From the NCBI GenBank assembly GCA_002437575.1, contig DJQK01000111.1, positions 1 to 6,900 of the forward strand: DNA of 6,900 nt, given 5' to 3'. The translations under genes were made by a program, and so were the position numbers. Below are positions 1 to 5,920 of the stretch, piece after piece. The stretch comes from Clostridiales bacterium UBA6388. GTDB lineage: Bacteria; Bacillota; Clostridia; Oscillospirales; Oscillospiraceae. The number at the start of each line of letters is the position of its first letter. Position 1 is the first letter of the stretch. The notes beneath the pieces were generated by a model. That model saw only the letters and a program-made list of their open reading frames with translations, made no database searches and was not told the DNA's origin.

Positions 1-682
1 GGGCGATTATACGGCGGGCGCGATCTGCTCGATCTGCTTTGACCTTCCGACGCCCGCAGTCGACGGCAACGTGCTGCGCGTTTTATCGCGCGTGCTGGAA
101 GATGATTCCCCCATTACGAACCAGAAAACGAAGACCGCCTATCGTGACGCCCTCGTCCCCATCTACGAGACCGGCCCGCGCGGCACGCTCACACAGGCGC
201 TCATGGAGCTCGGCGCGACGGTCTGCGTGCCGAACGGCGCTGCAAAGTGCGAGGTCTGTCCCCTGCGAGAAGATTGTCTTTCAGGTCTTCACGGCACGCA
301 GGACAGGTTTCCTGTGAAGGAAGCGAAAAAGCCCAGACGCGAAGAGCGCCGGACGGTTTTCGTGCTGCAATGTGAAAACTGCCTCGCCGTCTGCAAGCGG
401 CCGGGAAAGGGACTTCTCGCGGGGCTCTGGGAGCTTCCGAACGTCGAGGGGGAGCTTACCGCGGAGCAGGCGCTCAGCTTTGCGGAAAGAGCCGGGTGCG
501 AACCGTTTGAGCTTCAGAAAAGCGTCGAACGCACGCATATTTTCACGCATATTGTCTGGAAAATGCGCTGCTACTATATTCTTTGCCGCGAACGATCGCC
601 GGAATTTGTCTGGGCCGGTGAAGACAGAAGAAACACGGACGTCGCGCTCCCCACGGCGTTCCGGATGTTTGTAGAAGACTGA
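1..682 (+). CDS. mutY: A/G-specific adenine DNA glycosylase MutY, C-terminal part
   Basis: Removes adenine mispaired with guanine or 8-oxoguanine in base-excision repair. The reading frame is open from base 2, so the start and the N-terminal part of the helix-hairpin-helix domain lie upstream; 226 residues are visible. They begin in the HhH-GPD core (GDYTAGAI at 1-8), followed by AVDGNVLRVLSR, whose Asp21 matches the catalytic Asp of MutY. A [4Fe-4S] motif follows with Cys75, Cys83, Cys86 and Cys92; the first gap is seven residues, where the E. coli enzyme has six. The C-terminal Nudix-like domain that reads 8-oxoG is present, with GLLAGLWELPN at about 137-147 and THIFTH at about 178-183. The stop at 680-682 is followed directly by a strong hairpin, so mutY ends its transcript here. 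Identity is firm from catalytic, Fe-S and C-terminal motifs together. Confidence 0.95.
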   Translation, partial: GDYTAGAICSICFDLPTPAVDGNVLRVLSRVLEDDSPITNQKTKTAYRDALVPIYETGPRGTLTQALMELGATVCVPNGAAKCEVCPLREDCLSGLHGTQDRFPVKEAKKPRREERRTVFVLQCENCLAVCKRPGKGLLAGLWELPNVEGELTAEQALSFAERAGCEPFELQKSVERTHIFTHIVWKMRCYYILCRERSPEFVWAGEDRRNTDVALPTAFRMFVED

Positions 683-717
683 AAAACCCCGCGCAGAAAA
701 ATTCTGCGCGGGGTTTT
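683..717. terminator. Bidirectional intrinsic terminator between mutY and trpB
   Basis: A perfect 16-bp inverted repeat: 683-698 (AAAACCCCGCGCAGAA) pairs with 702-717, with a 3-nt AAA loop. The stem has a GC core flanked by A and T runs, so either strand reads GC stem then TTTT. It starts right after the mutY stop and lies 18 bases from the trpB stop, which fits shared termination of two convergent genes. Confidence 0.9.
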
Positions 718-734
718 GCGGCGCTGTGCGAAAA

Positions 735-2105
735 TCAGCCGATGTGCGGCAGGCTTTCAAAGCTCTTTTGAAGCTGCTCGTCTGTCGGGATGGTGTCGGT
801 CATGGTGCCGTTGTTGTAGGATTCATAGGCGTAGAGATCGAAATAGCCCGTGCCGGTGAGGCCGAAGAGGATGGTCTTTTCTTCTCCGGTTTGCTTGCAT
901 TTGAGCGCCTCGTCGATGGCCGCGCGGATGGCGTGGCTGGACTCGGGCGCGGGAAGGATACCCTCAACGCGTGCAAAGTACTCGGCGGCTTCAAAAACGC
1001 TCGTCTGCTCGACGGCTCTTGCTTCCATCAGGCCGTCATGGTAGAGCTGCGAGAGCGTCGAGCTCATGCCGTGGTAGCGAAGACCGCCCGCGTGGTTGGC
1101 AGACGGAATGAAGCCGGAACCGAGCGTGTACATCTTTGCCAGCGGGCAGACCATGCCGGTATCACAGAAATCGTAAGCAAATTTTCCGCGCGTGAAGCTC
1201 GGGCAGGACGCGGGCTCGACGGCGATGATGCGGTAATCGGCTTCCCCGCGCAGCTTTTCGCCCATAAACGGCGCGATCAGACCGCCGAGGTTCGAGCCGC
1301 CGCCGGCGCAGCCGATGATGATATCGGGCTTGACGCCGTATTTGTCGAGAGCCGCCTTCGCTTCCAGACCGATGACCGACTGGTGAAGCAGAACCTGGTT
1401 CAGAACGCTGCCCAGAACGTACCGGTAGCCCGGCGTGGTGGTCGCGGCTTCGACGGCCTCGCTGATCGCGCAGCCGAGAGAACCGGTGGTGTTCGGGTCT
1501 TTTTCGAGAATTTTGCGGCCAACATTCGTGGTGTTGGAAGGAGACGGCGTGACGCTCGCGCCATAGGTGCGCATGACCTCGCGGCGGAAGGGCTTCTGCT
1601 CATACGAGCACTTGACCATGTAGACCTTGCAGTCCAGCCCCAGATACGCGCACGCCATCGAAAGCGCCGTGCCCCACTGACCGGCGCCGGTCTCGGTCGT
1701 GACGCCCTTCAGGCCCTGCTGCTTTGCATAGTACGCCTGCGCGATGGCGGAGTTTAATTTGTGGCTGCCGGAGGTGTTGTTGCCCTCAAATTTGTAGTAA
1801 ATTTTCGCGGGCGTGCCGAGCTTTTTCTCCAGGCAGTAGGCTCTGACGAGCGGCGAGGGGCGGTACATCTTGTAAAAGTCGCGGATCTCCTGCGGAATTT
1901 CGATATACGGCGTGTCGTTATCCAGCTCCTGCCGGACAAGCTCGTCACAGAACACAGGGCGAAGATCATCAAACGTCATGGGCTTTCCGGTCCCGGGGTT
2001 CAGCAGCGGCGCGGGCTTCGTTTTCATGTCGGCGCGGAGATTGTACCATGCCGTCGGCATTTCGGATTCGGAGAGATAGATTTTGTACGGGATCAGTTCA
2101 GACAT
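735..2105 (-). CDS. trpB: Tryptophan synthase beta chain, TrpB2 type (stand-alone)
   Basis: PLP enzyme condensing indole with L-serine to L-tryptophan. The 456-residue protein is longer than the roughly 400-residue TrpB1 and matches the TrpB2 (TrpB-like) form. The Schiff-base lysine is Lys116 in GSHKLNSA; the Glu138 region (TETGAGQWG) carries the catalytic Glu; the phosphate loop is GCAGGGSNLGG at about 265-275; a GLTGTG segment near 415-420 closes the cofactor site. The frame stays open upstream to 2237, but those codons run through the T-box terminator. I therefore start at the ATG at 2105-2103, which has a Shine-Dalgarno eight bases away and yields the family-typical MSELIPYKIYL start. No trpA or other trp gene is adjacent. 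TrpB2 enzymes often act without TrpA, so indole salvage is likely; this role is inferred. Expression is controlled by the T-box leader. Confidence 0.93.
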   Translation of the reverse strand: MSELIPYKIYLSESEMPTAWYNLRADMKTKPAPLLNPGTGKPMTFDDLRPVFCDELVRQELDNDTPYIEIPQEIRDFYKMYRPSPLVRAYCLEKKLGTPAKIYYKFEGNNTSGSHKLNSAIAQAYYAKQQGLKGVTTETGAGQWGTALSMACAYLGLDCKVYMVKCSYEQKPFRREVMRTYGASVTPSPSNTTNVGRKILEKDPNTTGSLGCAISEAVEAATTTPGYRYVLGSVLNQVLLHQSVIGLEAKAALDKYGVKPDIIIGCAGGGSNLGGLIAPFMGEKLRGEADYRIIAVEPASCPSFTRGKFAYDFCDTGMVCPLAKMYTLGSGFIPSANHAGGLRYHGMSSTLSQLYHDGLMEARAVEQTSVFEAAEYFARVEGILPAPESSHAIRAAIDEALKCKQTGEEKTILFGLTGTGYFDLYAYESYNNGTMTDTIPTDEQLQKSFESLPHIG

Positions 2106-2113
2106 GTGCTTGT

Positions 2114-2121
2114 CCACCTTT
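2114..2121 (-). promoter_or_regulatory. Ribosome binding site that sets the trpB start
   Basis: The minus strand reads AAAGGTGG, eight bases before the ATG at 2105-2103. It lies downstream of the T-box terminator, so it exists only on read-through transcripts. This rules out the longer upstream reading of the same frame. Confidence 0.8.
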
Positions 2122-2149
2122 CTTTGTATTTGCACGAGGTTTGTGGGAC

Positions 2150-2195
2150 AAAACAAAAACTCCCGTCCCACAGTAACGAACTGCTGGGACAGGAG
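2150..2195 (-). terminator. T-box regulated intrinsic terminator
   Basis: On the minus strand, CTCCTGTCCCAGCAG (2195-2181) pairs with CTGTGGGACGGGAG (2173-2160), with one bulged base and one G-U pair. The loop is TTCGTTA and the hairpin is followed by TTTTTGTTTT (2159-2150). The 5' arm lies just downstream of the conserved T-box sequence, as expected for mutually exclusive antiterminator and terminator folds. Confidence 0.9.
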
Positions 2196-2418
2196 ATGAT
2201 CCTGCGGTGCCACCCGGCTTGACGCTTGCGCGCCCACTTTGCGTATGCCAATACATACCGGCCTTTTCTAACGGAGCGCCAACTCCGGCTCACCTACTGG
2301 TTTCGGCTCGCCCTCAAAAGCCCATTCGTCGATCGCCCTGCGCCGCGCTTCCACCGTCCGCGGCTCTCTTTGGCAAGGGGTGTGATCGCTTACTCACACT
2401 TCTTCACTGGTTTGATGT
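2150..2418 (-). promoter_or_regulatory. T-box leader (tRNA-Trp sensing riboswitch) of trpB
   Basis: The minus-strand RNA shows the T-box marks in order. Stem I has AGTAAGCGA (loop-E side), then AGAGAG at 2369-2364. A GCCGCG/CGCGGC hairpin holding the conserved GGTGGAA follows (2355-2349). The specifier side is GAA then TGG (2324-2322), the Trp codon, followed by a purine. CCGTTA is at 2274-2269 and a GTATG/CATAC stem at about 2258-2243. The antiterminator T-box GGGTGGCACCGC is at 2215-2204, followed by a terminator. The bulge reads UGGC, which pairs with a GCCA 3' end; bacterial tRNA-Trp normally has discriminator G73, so this agrees independently with Trp. Uncharged tRNA-Trp should stabilise the antiterminator and turn trpB on. 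The 5' end is set from the promoter, so it is approximate. Confidence 0.93.
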
Positions 2419-2423
2419 GATGA

Positions 2424-2452
2424 AGTCTACCACTTAGGTGGCCATTTGTCAA
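2424..2452 (-). promoter_or_regulatory. Sigma-A-type promoter of the T-box/trpB transcript
   Basis: On the minus strand a consensus -35 TTGACA (2452-2447) is separated by exactly 17 bases from TAGACT (2429-2424), which matches the -10 consensus at four of six positions. The predicted start, around 2418-2416, sits just before the first T-box stem. Confidence 0.8.
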
Positions 2453-2529
2453 GTAAAATTTTTGTGCGCAGTTTTTGTCCGTTCCTGCGAAAAAAACAGC
2501 CTCTATTTCCTTGGAAAACGACCGCTTTT

Positions 2530-2559
2530 TTGCCGCTGCCGTGCGAAAATAGGTATCAA
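2530..2559 (+). promoter_or_regulatory. Weak candidate promoter of the SLH protein gene
   Basis: TTGCCG (2530-2535) and TATCAA (2554-2559), 18 bases apart, each match consensus at four of six positions. It is the best pair I found between the T-box promoter and the SLH gene, but it is poor. The rest of 2453-2596 shows A/T-rich tracts and no other clear element. Confidence 0.2.
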
Positions 2560-2596
2560 ACCGCGGACTGTCTTCCGCACGAAAGAGGCGTTCTCC

Positions 2597-3298
2597 ATGA
2601 AAATTATCCGAAAGATCCTGTTGACCGCGCTGCTTGCGGCGCTTTTGACGGTCTCGTGCTTTGCGCAGGAGGTCTTCCACGCGGCGTACTTACGCGGCTT
2701 TCCCGACGGCACGCTGCGGCCCGGGCAGAGCGTCACGCGGGCAGAGCTGGCCGAAATTTTGTACCGGCTGATGGAGCCAGAGGCGCGGGAGGAAGCGTCG
2801 AGCGCCGAGTGCGGCTTTTTGGATCTCGGCCCGTCGCACTGGGCCTACGACGCAGTGTCGGCGCTTGCGCGTCTTCGCATAATGCTGGGCTTTGCGGATG
2901 GGTACTTCCGGCCGGAGCGCGGCGTAACAGGGCCGGAGCTTTCGATCGTTTTAGAGCGCATCCGGGCAAGTGAAGCCGGACGTGCGGCGTGGCCCGCTCT
3001 GGCCTCCGGCTGGGACGCGGAAGACGTGACCTTTGCGGCCGGAAACGGCTGGGTGATGGGGCTTTTTGACGGCGTGTTCCAAAAAGACCGCGCGTTTACA
3101 AGAGGCGAGCTTGCCGCGCTTTTGAACCGCCTTCTTGGCCGGGAACCGGAAGGTCTCGACGCGCTTGCCATCGGGATGCCGCTGTTTTCGGACAACCTCG
3201 ACACGGCGAGCGCAAGCTTTCTTGCCATGCAGGAGGCCGCCGTCGACCACACGGCAGAGGTAACAAATGGCCATGAGCGCTGGACGGGGCTTGGATAG
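2597..3298 (+). CDS. Small secreted SLH-repeat protein
   Basis: A 233-residue exported protein consisting almost entirely of S-layer-homology repeats, which in known proteins bind pyruvylated secondary cell-wall polymer. Residues 1-23 are a signal peptide (KIIRK charged start, ALLAALL core), with likely cleavage after Ala23. A Cys at 21 gives only a poor lipobox. Repeat 1 is about 28-59 (GFPDGTLRPGQSVTRAE), repeat 2 about 74-122 (HWAYDAVSAL, TGPE) and repeat 3 about 139-181 (GLFDGVF, TRGE). A fourth degenerate piece from 197 holds FSDN, EAA..H and ERW. There is no catalytic or other passenger domain. I start at the ATG at 2597 because AGAGG lies eight bases upstream and a signal peptide begins there, although the frame is open from 2438. 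It diverges from trpB and no functional link is seen. The partner and exact role are unknown. Confidence 0.85.
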   Translation: MKIIRKILLTALLAALLTVSCFAQEVFHAAYLRGFPDGTLRPGQSVTRAELAEILYRLMEPEAREEASSAECGFLDLGPSHWAYDAVSALARLRIMLGFADGYFRPERGVTGPELSIVLERIRASEAGRAAWPALASGWDAEDVTFAAGNGWVMGLFDGVFQKDRAFTRGELAALLNRLLGREPEGLDALAIGMPLFSDNLDTASASFLAMQEAAVDHTAEVTNGHERWTGLG

Positions 3299-3331
3299 AA
3301 AAAGACGGTGCATTTTTCTGCACCGTCCTTC
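3299..3331. terminator. Bidirectional terminator between the SLH gene and the SDR operon
   Basis: GACGGTGCA (3304-3312) pairs perfectly with TGCACCGTC (3319-3327) over a 6-base loop. On the minus strand the stem is followed by TTTTTC, a good terminator for the MarR/oxoamine synthase/SDR operon. On the plus strand the tail is CTTCCTTTATTT, weaker but serving the SLH gene, whose stop lies five bases before the stem. Confidence 0.85.
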
Positions 3332-3333
3332 CT

Positions 3334-4125
3334 TTATTTCGCGTAGATCAGGCCCACGAGCCAGTTGAGCGTTTTTGCGGGCAGCAGCTTTTGCAGCACG
3401 CAGAAAAACTGATACGAGAAACCGATGGTGTTGATGGGCTTGACGCCTTTTTTTGTCGCCACGCGGCAGATGAACGCACCGGCATCTTCCGGGGCCATGC
3501 CGCCCCGCTCGTCTTTTTCCATGCCCGCAACGGAGCGCGAAATGCGCCCGCCGTAGATATCGTCTCCGACCGCGATCTTCTGCCGCGCGTCGGTAAAGCC
3601 GGTGCGGATGTCTCCGGGCTGGACGCAGCACACCTGCACGCCAAAGGGCTTTATTTCGTTTGCCAGCGCCATCGTGTACGAGTTGATGGCCGCCTTGCTG
3701 GCAGAATAGAACGCCTGGAACGGAATGGGGATCGCGCCCGCGACCGAGCTCAAATTCACGATCCGCCCGAAGCCCTGCTTTCGCATGACCGGAAGCGCGG
3801 CGTGGTTCATGTTGACCATGCCGAAGAAGTTCACGTCCAGCTGGCGCTTGGCCTGCTCGATGGGCGTAAACTCGATCGCGCCGGAAATGCCGAAGCCGGC
3901 GTTGTTGATCAGCACGTCGATGTTTCCCGCCTGCGAGACAATTTCATCGATCGCCCGCTGGCACGCAGCGGGGTCTGTCACGTCCGTCGGGATGTGGAAC
4001 ATATTGGGAAGTCCCTCGGCGCGGCGGCTGAGCTCATAGACCGTATAGCCCTTTTCCGCCATCGCTTCGGCGGTGCATTTTCCGATGCCGGACGTGCCGC
4101 CGGTGATCACGCAGATCTTTGCCAT
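3334..4125 (-). CDS. Short-chain dehydrogenase/reductase, possible 3-ketosphinganine reductase
   Basis: A classical SDR of 263 residues. It has the nucleotide loop TGGTSGIG (8-15), DVTD at 48-51, NNAG (74-77), Asn99, and the catalytic set Ser126/127, Tyr140 and Lys144 (YSASK). PGDIRTGF follows at 170-177. Arg34 and Arg35 sit just after the second strand, which usually means NADPH rather than NADH. The C-terminal stretch from about 235 is hydrophobic and aromatic (GFSYQFF, LNWLVGLIY), compatible with membrane contact. The ATG shares its A with the TAA of the upstream oxoamine synthase; AGGAGG lies 11 bases before it, inside that gene. Because the upstream enzyme should make a 3-keto amine, reduction of that ketone is the simplest role. 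This is inferred from context: SDR sequence alone does not give the substrate. It is the last gene of the operon. Confidence 0.88.
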   Translation of the reverse strand: MAKICVITGGTSGIGKCTAEAMAEKGYTVYELSRRAEGLPNMFHIPTDVTDPAACQRAIDEIVSQAGNIDVLINNAGFGISGAIEFTPIEQAKRQLDVNFFGMVNMNHAALPVMRKQGFGRIVNLSSVAGAIPIPFQAFYSASKAAINSYTMALANEIKPFGVQVCCVQPGDIRTGFTDARQKIAVGDDIYGGRISRSVAGMEKDERGGMAPEDAGAFICRVATKKGVKPINTIGFSYQFFCVLQKLLPAKTLNWLVGLIYAK

Positions 4126-5315
4126 TACAGATCATGCCTCCTGAGAACGTCCTTCATGATGCCGACCGCCTCGTCGATGAGTTCATGCGTGTGCGTAGCC
4201 ATCAGGCTCGTGCGCAGCAGACACTCGTGCGGCGCGGCTGCGGGCGGAAGAGACGAGTTGACATACACGCCCGCGTCATAGAGCTCCTTTGCGATCGTGA
4301 GCGTCTCGATGGGCTCATACGTGTAGATGGGAACGATCGGGACGATCTCGCCGTTCGACGGGCGCATTTTGATATTCTCTTCCGAAAGCCGACGCCTTAA
4401 ATACAGCGCGTTTTCCTGCAATTTCGTGACCAGCTCCGGCCTGCCTTCCAGCTCCCGCAGAGCTGCCAGCGCCGCGGCGCAGTTTGCAGGCGGGATGGAC
4501 GCCGAGAAGATAAACGGTCTCGAGCTGTGCCGCACGTAGTCTGTAACGCGGCTGGGCGCCGCCATATAGCCGCCGAGGCTTGCCAGCGATTTGGAGAACG
4601 TGCCCATATACACGTCGACCTGATCCTCAAGCCCATAGTAGCTCGCCGTGCCGCGGCCGCCTTCTCCGATGACGCCGAGGCCGTGCGCGTCGTCGACCAT
4701 CACGCGCGCGCCGTACTGCTTCGCAAGCCGGCAAATTTCCGGCAGGTTCGCAATGTCGCCGCCCATGGAAAAAACGCCGTCGGTGACGATCAGGCAGCCT
4801 GCGCTCTCGGGGACCTTCTGGAGCTTCTTCTCCAGATCCTGCATATCGCTGTGCCGGTAGCGCAGCATCGTGCCGTAGGAAAGCCGGCAGCCGTCATATA
4901 AGCTTGCGTGGTTCTCGCGGTCCATGATCACATAGTCGTGAAGGCCAACTAACGCGCTGATGATGCCGAGGTTCGACTGAAAGCCGGTCGAAAACGTCAT
5001 GACCTCGTCCTTGCGCAAAAACGCCGCCAGCTCCCGCTCCAGCTCCAGATGCAGCTTTAAGGTGCCGTTGAGAAAGCGCGAGCCCGAGCAGCCGGAGCCA
5101 AATTGTTCGTAGGCTTCCACGCCCGCGCGGATGACGTTTTCGTTCGTTGTGAGCCCCAGATAATTGTTCGAGCCCAGCATGATGCGCCGCTTTCCTTCCA
5201 TGATGACGGTGACGTCCTGCCGGGACTCCAGCGCGTGAAAATACGGATAGATTCCCTTTTCCTTCGCCTCGTCGGCAATGCCGGGCTTGTAGCATTTTTC
5301 AAACAGATCGATCAC
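4125..5315 (-). CDS. PLP-dependent alpha-oxoamine synthase, serine palmitoyltransferase-like
   Basis: Fold-type I PLP enzyme (396 residues) of the family that condenses an amino acid with an acyl thioester and releases CO2, giving a 2-amino ketone. Lys242 in GTFSKSLASLGG is the PLP lysine. His136 (NHASLYDG) stacks on the ring; Asp208 and His211 (VDDAHGLG) contact the cofactor; Arg368 (LLRTSLMATHT) fits the carboxylate site. SPT-like rather than KBL/BioF-like features are SGSRFLNGT at 77-85 (KBL has a CGT motif), RPFIFSASIPP at 266-276, and YVNSSLPPAAAP at 351-362. From memory, GIYPYF, the SRFLNGT segment and LMATHT closely resemble Bacteroides SPT. The RPPATP loop of Sphingomonas SPT is LPPAAA here, so its Arg is replaced by Leu357. 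The start is GTG, overlapping the MarR stop as GTGA. Soluble, no membrane segment. Other family members (KBL, AONS) remain possible. Confidence 0.85.
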   Translation of the reverse strand: MIDLFEKCYKPGIADEAKEKGIYPYFHALESRQDVTVIMEGKRRIMLGSNNYLGLTTNENVIRAGVEAYEQFGSGCSGSRFLNGTLKLHLELERELAAFLRKDEVMTFSTGFQSNLGIISALVGLHDYVIMDRENHASLYDGCRLSYGTMLRYRHSDMQDLEKKLQKVPESAGCLIVTDGVFSMGGDIANLPEICRLAKQYGARVMVDDAHGLGVIGEGGRGTASYYGLEDQVDVYMGTFSKSLASLGGYMAAPSRVTDYVRHSSRPFIFSASIPPANCAAALAALRELEGRPELVTKLQENALYLRRRLSEENIKMRPSNGEIVPIVPIYTYEPIETLTIAKELYDAGVYVNSSLPPAAAPHECLLRTSLMATHTHELIDEAVGIMKDVLRRHDL

Positions 5316-5758
5316 AGGGTTGCTCCTTTCTTGTCCTGTTCCATGGTCTCGAGCATCGCGTCCAGCACGCGGCAGGCTGCGTCAATTTCCGTTTCGGAAA
5401 ACGCCGCGCACACCTTCTCTGCCGCCGCCTGAATTTTCGGGCGGTCCTCGTCAAAATACCGCGCAAACTTTCCGCCCGTTTTCAGGCGCACCTCGCGCCG
5501 GTCTGGCTTCGAGACCACTTTTTCCACATAGCCCTTGGATACCAGGGCGTTTACCTTATACGTCGCGTTCGGCTGGGAAATGCCGACATAGTCCGCGAAC
5601 TGGCTGAGCGTGGGGTTGTCCAGCAGATTGATCAGGTCCGCTGAAAACGCCTCGATGGCGGATAAGCTTCCGTCCCGCTCCTGCACGGCTCCAAACAGCT
5701 TCCGGTAGCCGTCGAGCCGGAGTCTGCGGTACAGCCGCAGAATGCTTTCGCACAGCAT
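5312..5758 (-). CDS. MarR-family transcriptional regulator
   Basis: A 148-residue winged-helix regulator, the usual length for MarR. The helix-turn-helix runs from LSQFADYVGI (about 51-60) into the recognition helix SQPNATYKVNALVSKGYVEK (61-80). The wing is VSKPDRREVRL (about 82-92), with the characteristic DRR. Flanking N- and C-terminal helices (about 1-45 and 102-140) would form the dimer interface. The ATG at 5758 has GGGAGG seven bases upstream. It is the first gene of the operon with the oxoamine synthase and SDR; its TGA overlaps the next start. A 20-bp palindrome lies between its promoter and its start, which suggests autorepression and control of the whole operon. MarR proteins often respond to small lipophilic or aromatic ligands, so an acyl or long-chain-base ligand is plausible, but the ligand cannot be read from the sequence. 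Confidence 0.88.
   Translation of the reverse strand: MLCESILRLYRRLRLDGYRKLFGAVQERDGSLSAIEAFSADLINLLDNPTLSQFADYVGISQPNATYKVNALVSKGYVEKVVSKPDRREVRLKTGGKFARYFDEDRPKIQAAAEKVCAAFSETEIDAACRVLDAMLETMEQDKKGATL
5323..5329 (-). promoter_or_regulatory. Ribosome binding site for the GTG start of the oxoamine synthase
   Basis: AAAGGAG on the minus strand, inside the last codons of the MarR gene and seven bases before the GTG at 5315-5313. It supports the GTG start and suggests translational coupling across the four-base GTGA overlap. Confidence 0.75.
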
Positions 5759-5778
5759 GGCCGTGCCTCCCTCTTTTC

Positions 5779-5798
5779 AAAATTTTATATAAAATTTT
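5779..5798. promoter_or_regulatory. Perfect 20-bp AT palindrome, probable MarR operator
   Basis: AAAATTTTAT followed by its exact reverse complement ATAAAATTTT. It lies just downstream of the predicted transcription start of the MarR operon (-10 at 5816-5811) and before the ribosome site. Size, symmetry and position fit a MarR dimer site. An AT-rich palindrome could also be low-complexity sequence; the exact symmetry over 20 bases argues against that. Confidence 0.6.
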
Positions 5799-5810
5799 TT
5801 ATGTTTTTAG

Positions 5811-5839
5811 AGTATACACCGTTCTCTTCCAAATGTCAA
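5811..5839 (-). promoter_or_regulatory. Sigma-A-type promoter of the MarR/oxoamine synthase/SDR operon
   Basis: The minus strand has a consensus TTGACA (5839-5834), a 17-base spacer, then TATACT (5816-5811), five of six to consensus. Transcription should start near 5805, giving a short leader that contains the palindrome and the MarR ribosome site. No other promoter is seen inside the operon. Confidence 0.85.
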
Positions 5840-5862
5840 GCGCTGTGGCCGTTAAGTTTCTG

Positions 5863-5890
5863 TTGATTTTTTCCGGAAACGTGGTATGCT
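5863..5890 (+). promoter_or_regulatory. Candidate promoter of the cysteine hydrolase gene
   Basis: TTGATT (5863-5868) and TATGCT (5885-5890) with a 16-base spacer, upstream of an AGGAGG ribosome site (5908-5913). It diverges from the MarR operon promoter, with the two -35 boxes 23 bases apart. The spacer contains a small palindrome, TTTCCGGAAA (5870-5879). Confidence 0.6.
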
Positions 5891-5920
5891 TTTGACAAAC
5901 AGAAAACAGGAGGCAGCGTC

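Noticed and set aside
726..1757. Open plus-strand frame of 343 codons
   Set aside because: It is the antisense of trpB, Arg/Gly/Ala-rich with no recognisable motif, a by-product of GC-rich codons.
2106..2237. N-terminal extension of trpB by 44 codons
   Set aside because: These codons cover the T-box terminator and antiterminator, and the internal ATG at 2105 has a good ribosome site and a family-typical N-terminus.
2438..2596. Upstream start for the SLH gene at 2438
   Set aside because: It would overlap the divergent promoter and bury the signal peptide; the ATG at 2597 has its own ribosome site.
2654..2662. Lipobox at Cys21 of the SLH protein
   Set aside because: The residues before the Cys are T-V-S, without the Leu/Val/Ile normally at -3; signal peptidase I cleavage after Ala23 is simpler.
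2951..3631. Open minus-strand frame of 226 codons spanning the SLH gene and SDR end
   Set aside because: It crosses a strong terminator hairpin and two well-supported genes, and its composition is typical of a shadow frame.
3391..4281. Open plus-strand frame of 296 codons
   Set aside because: It is antisense to the SDR and the end of the oxoamine synthase, both of which have intact catalytic motifs.
4125..5315. Naming the oxoamine synthase kbl or bioF
   Set aside because: KBL's CGT motif is replaced by NGT and the C-terminal PP loop is SPT-like; no tdh or biotin gene is adjacent. It stays an alternative, so no symbol is given.
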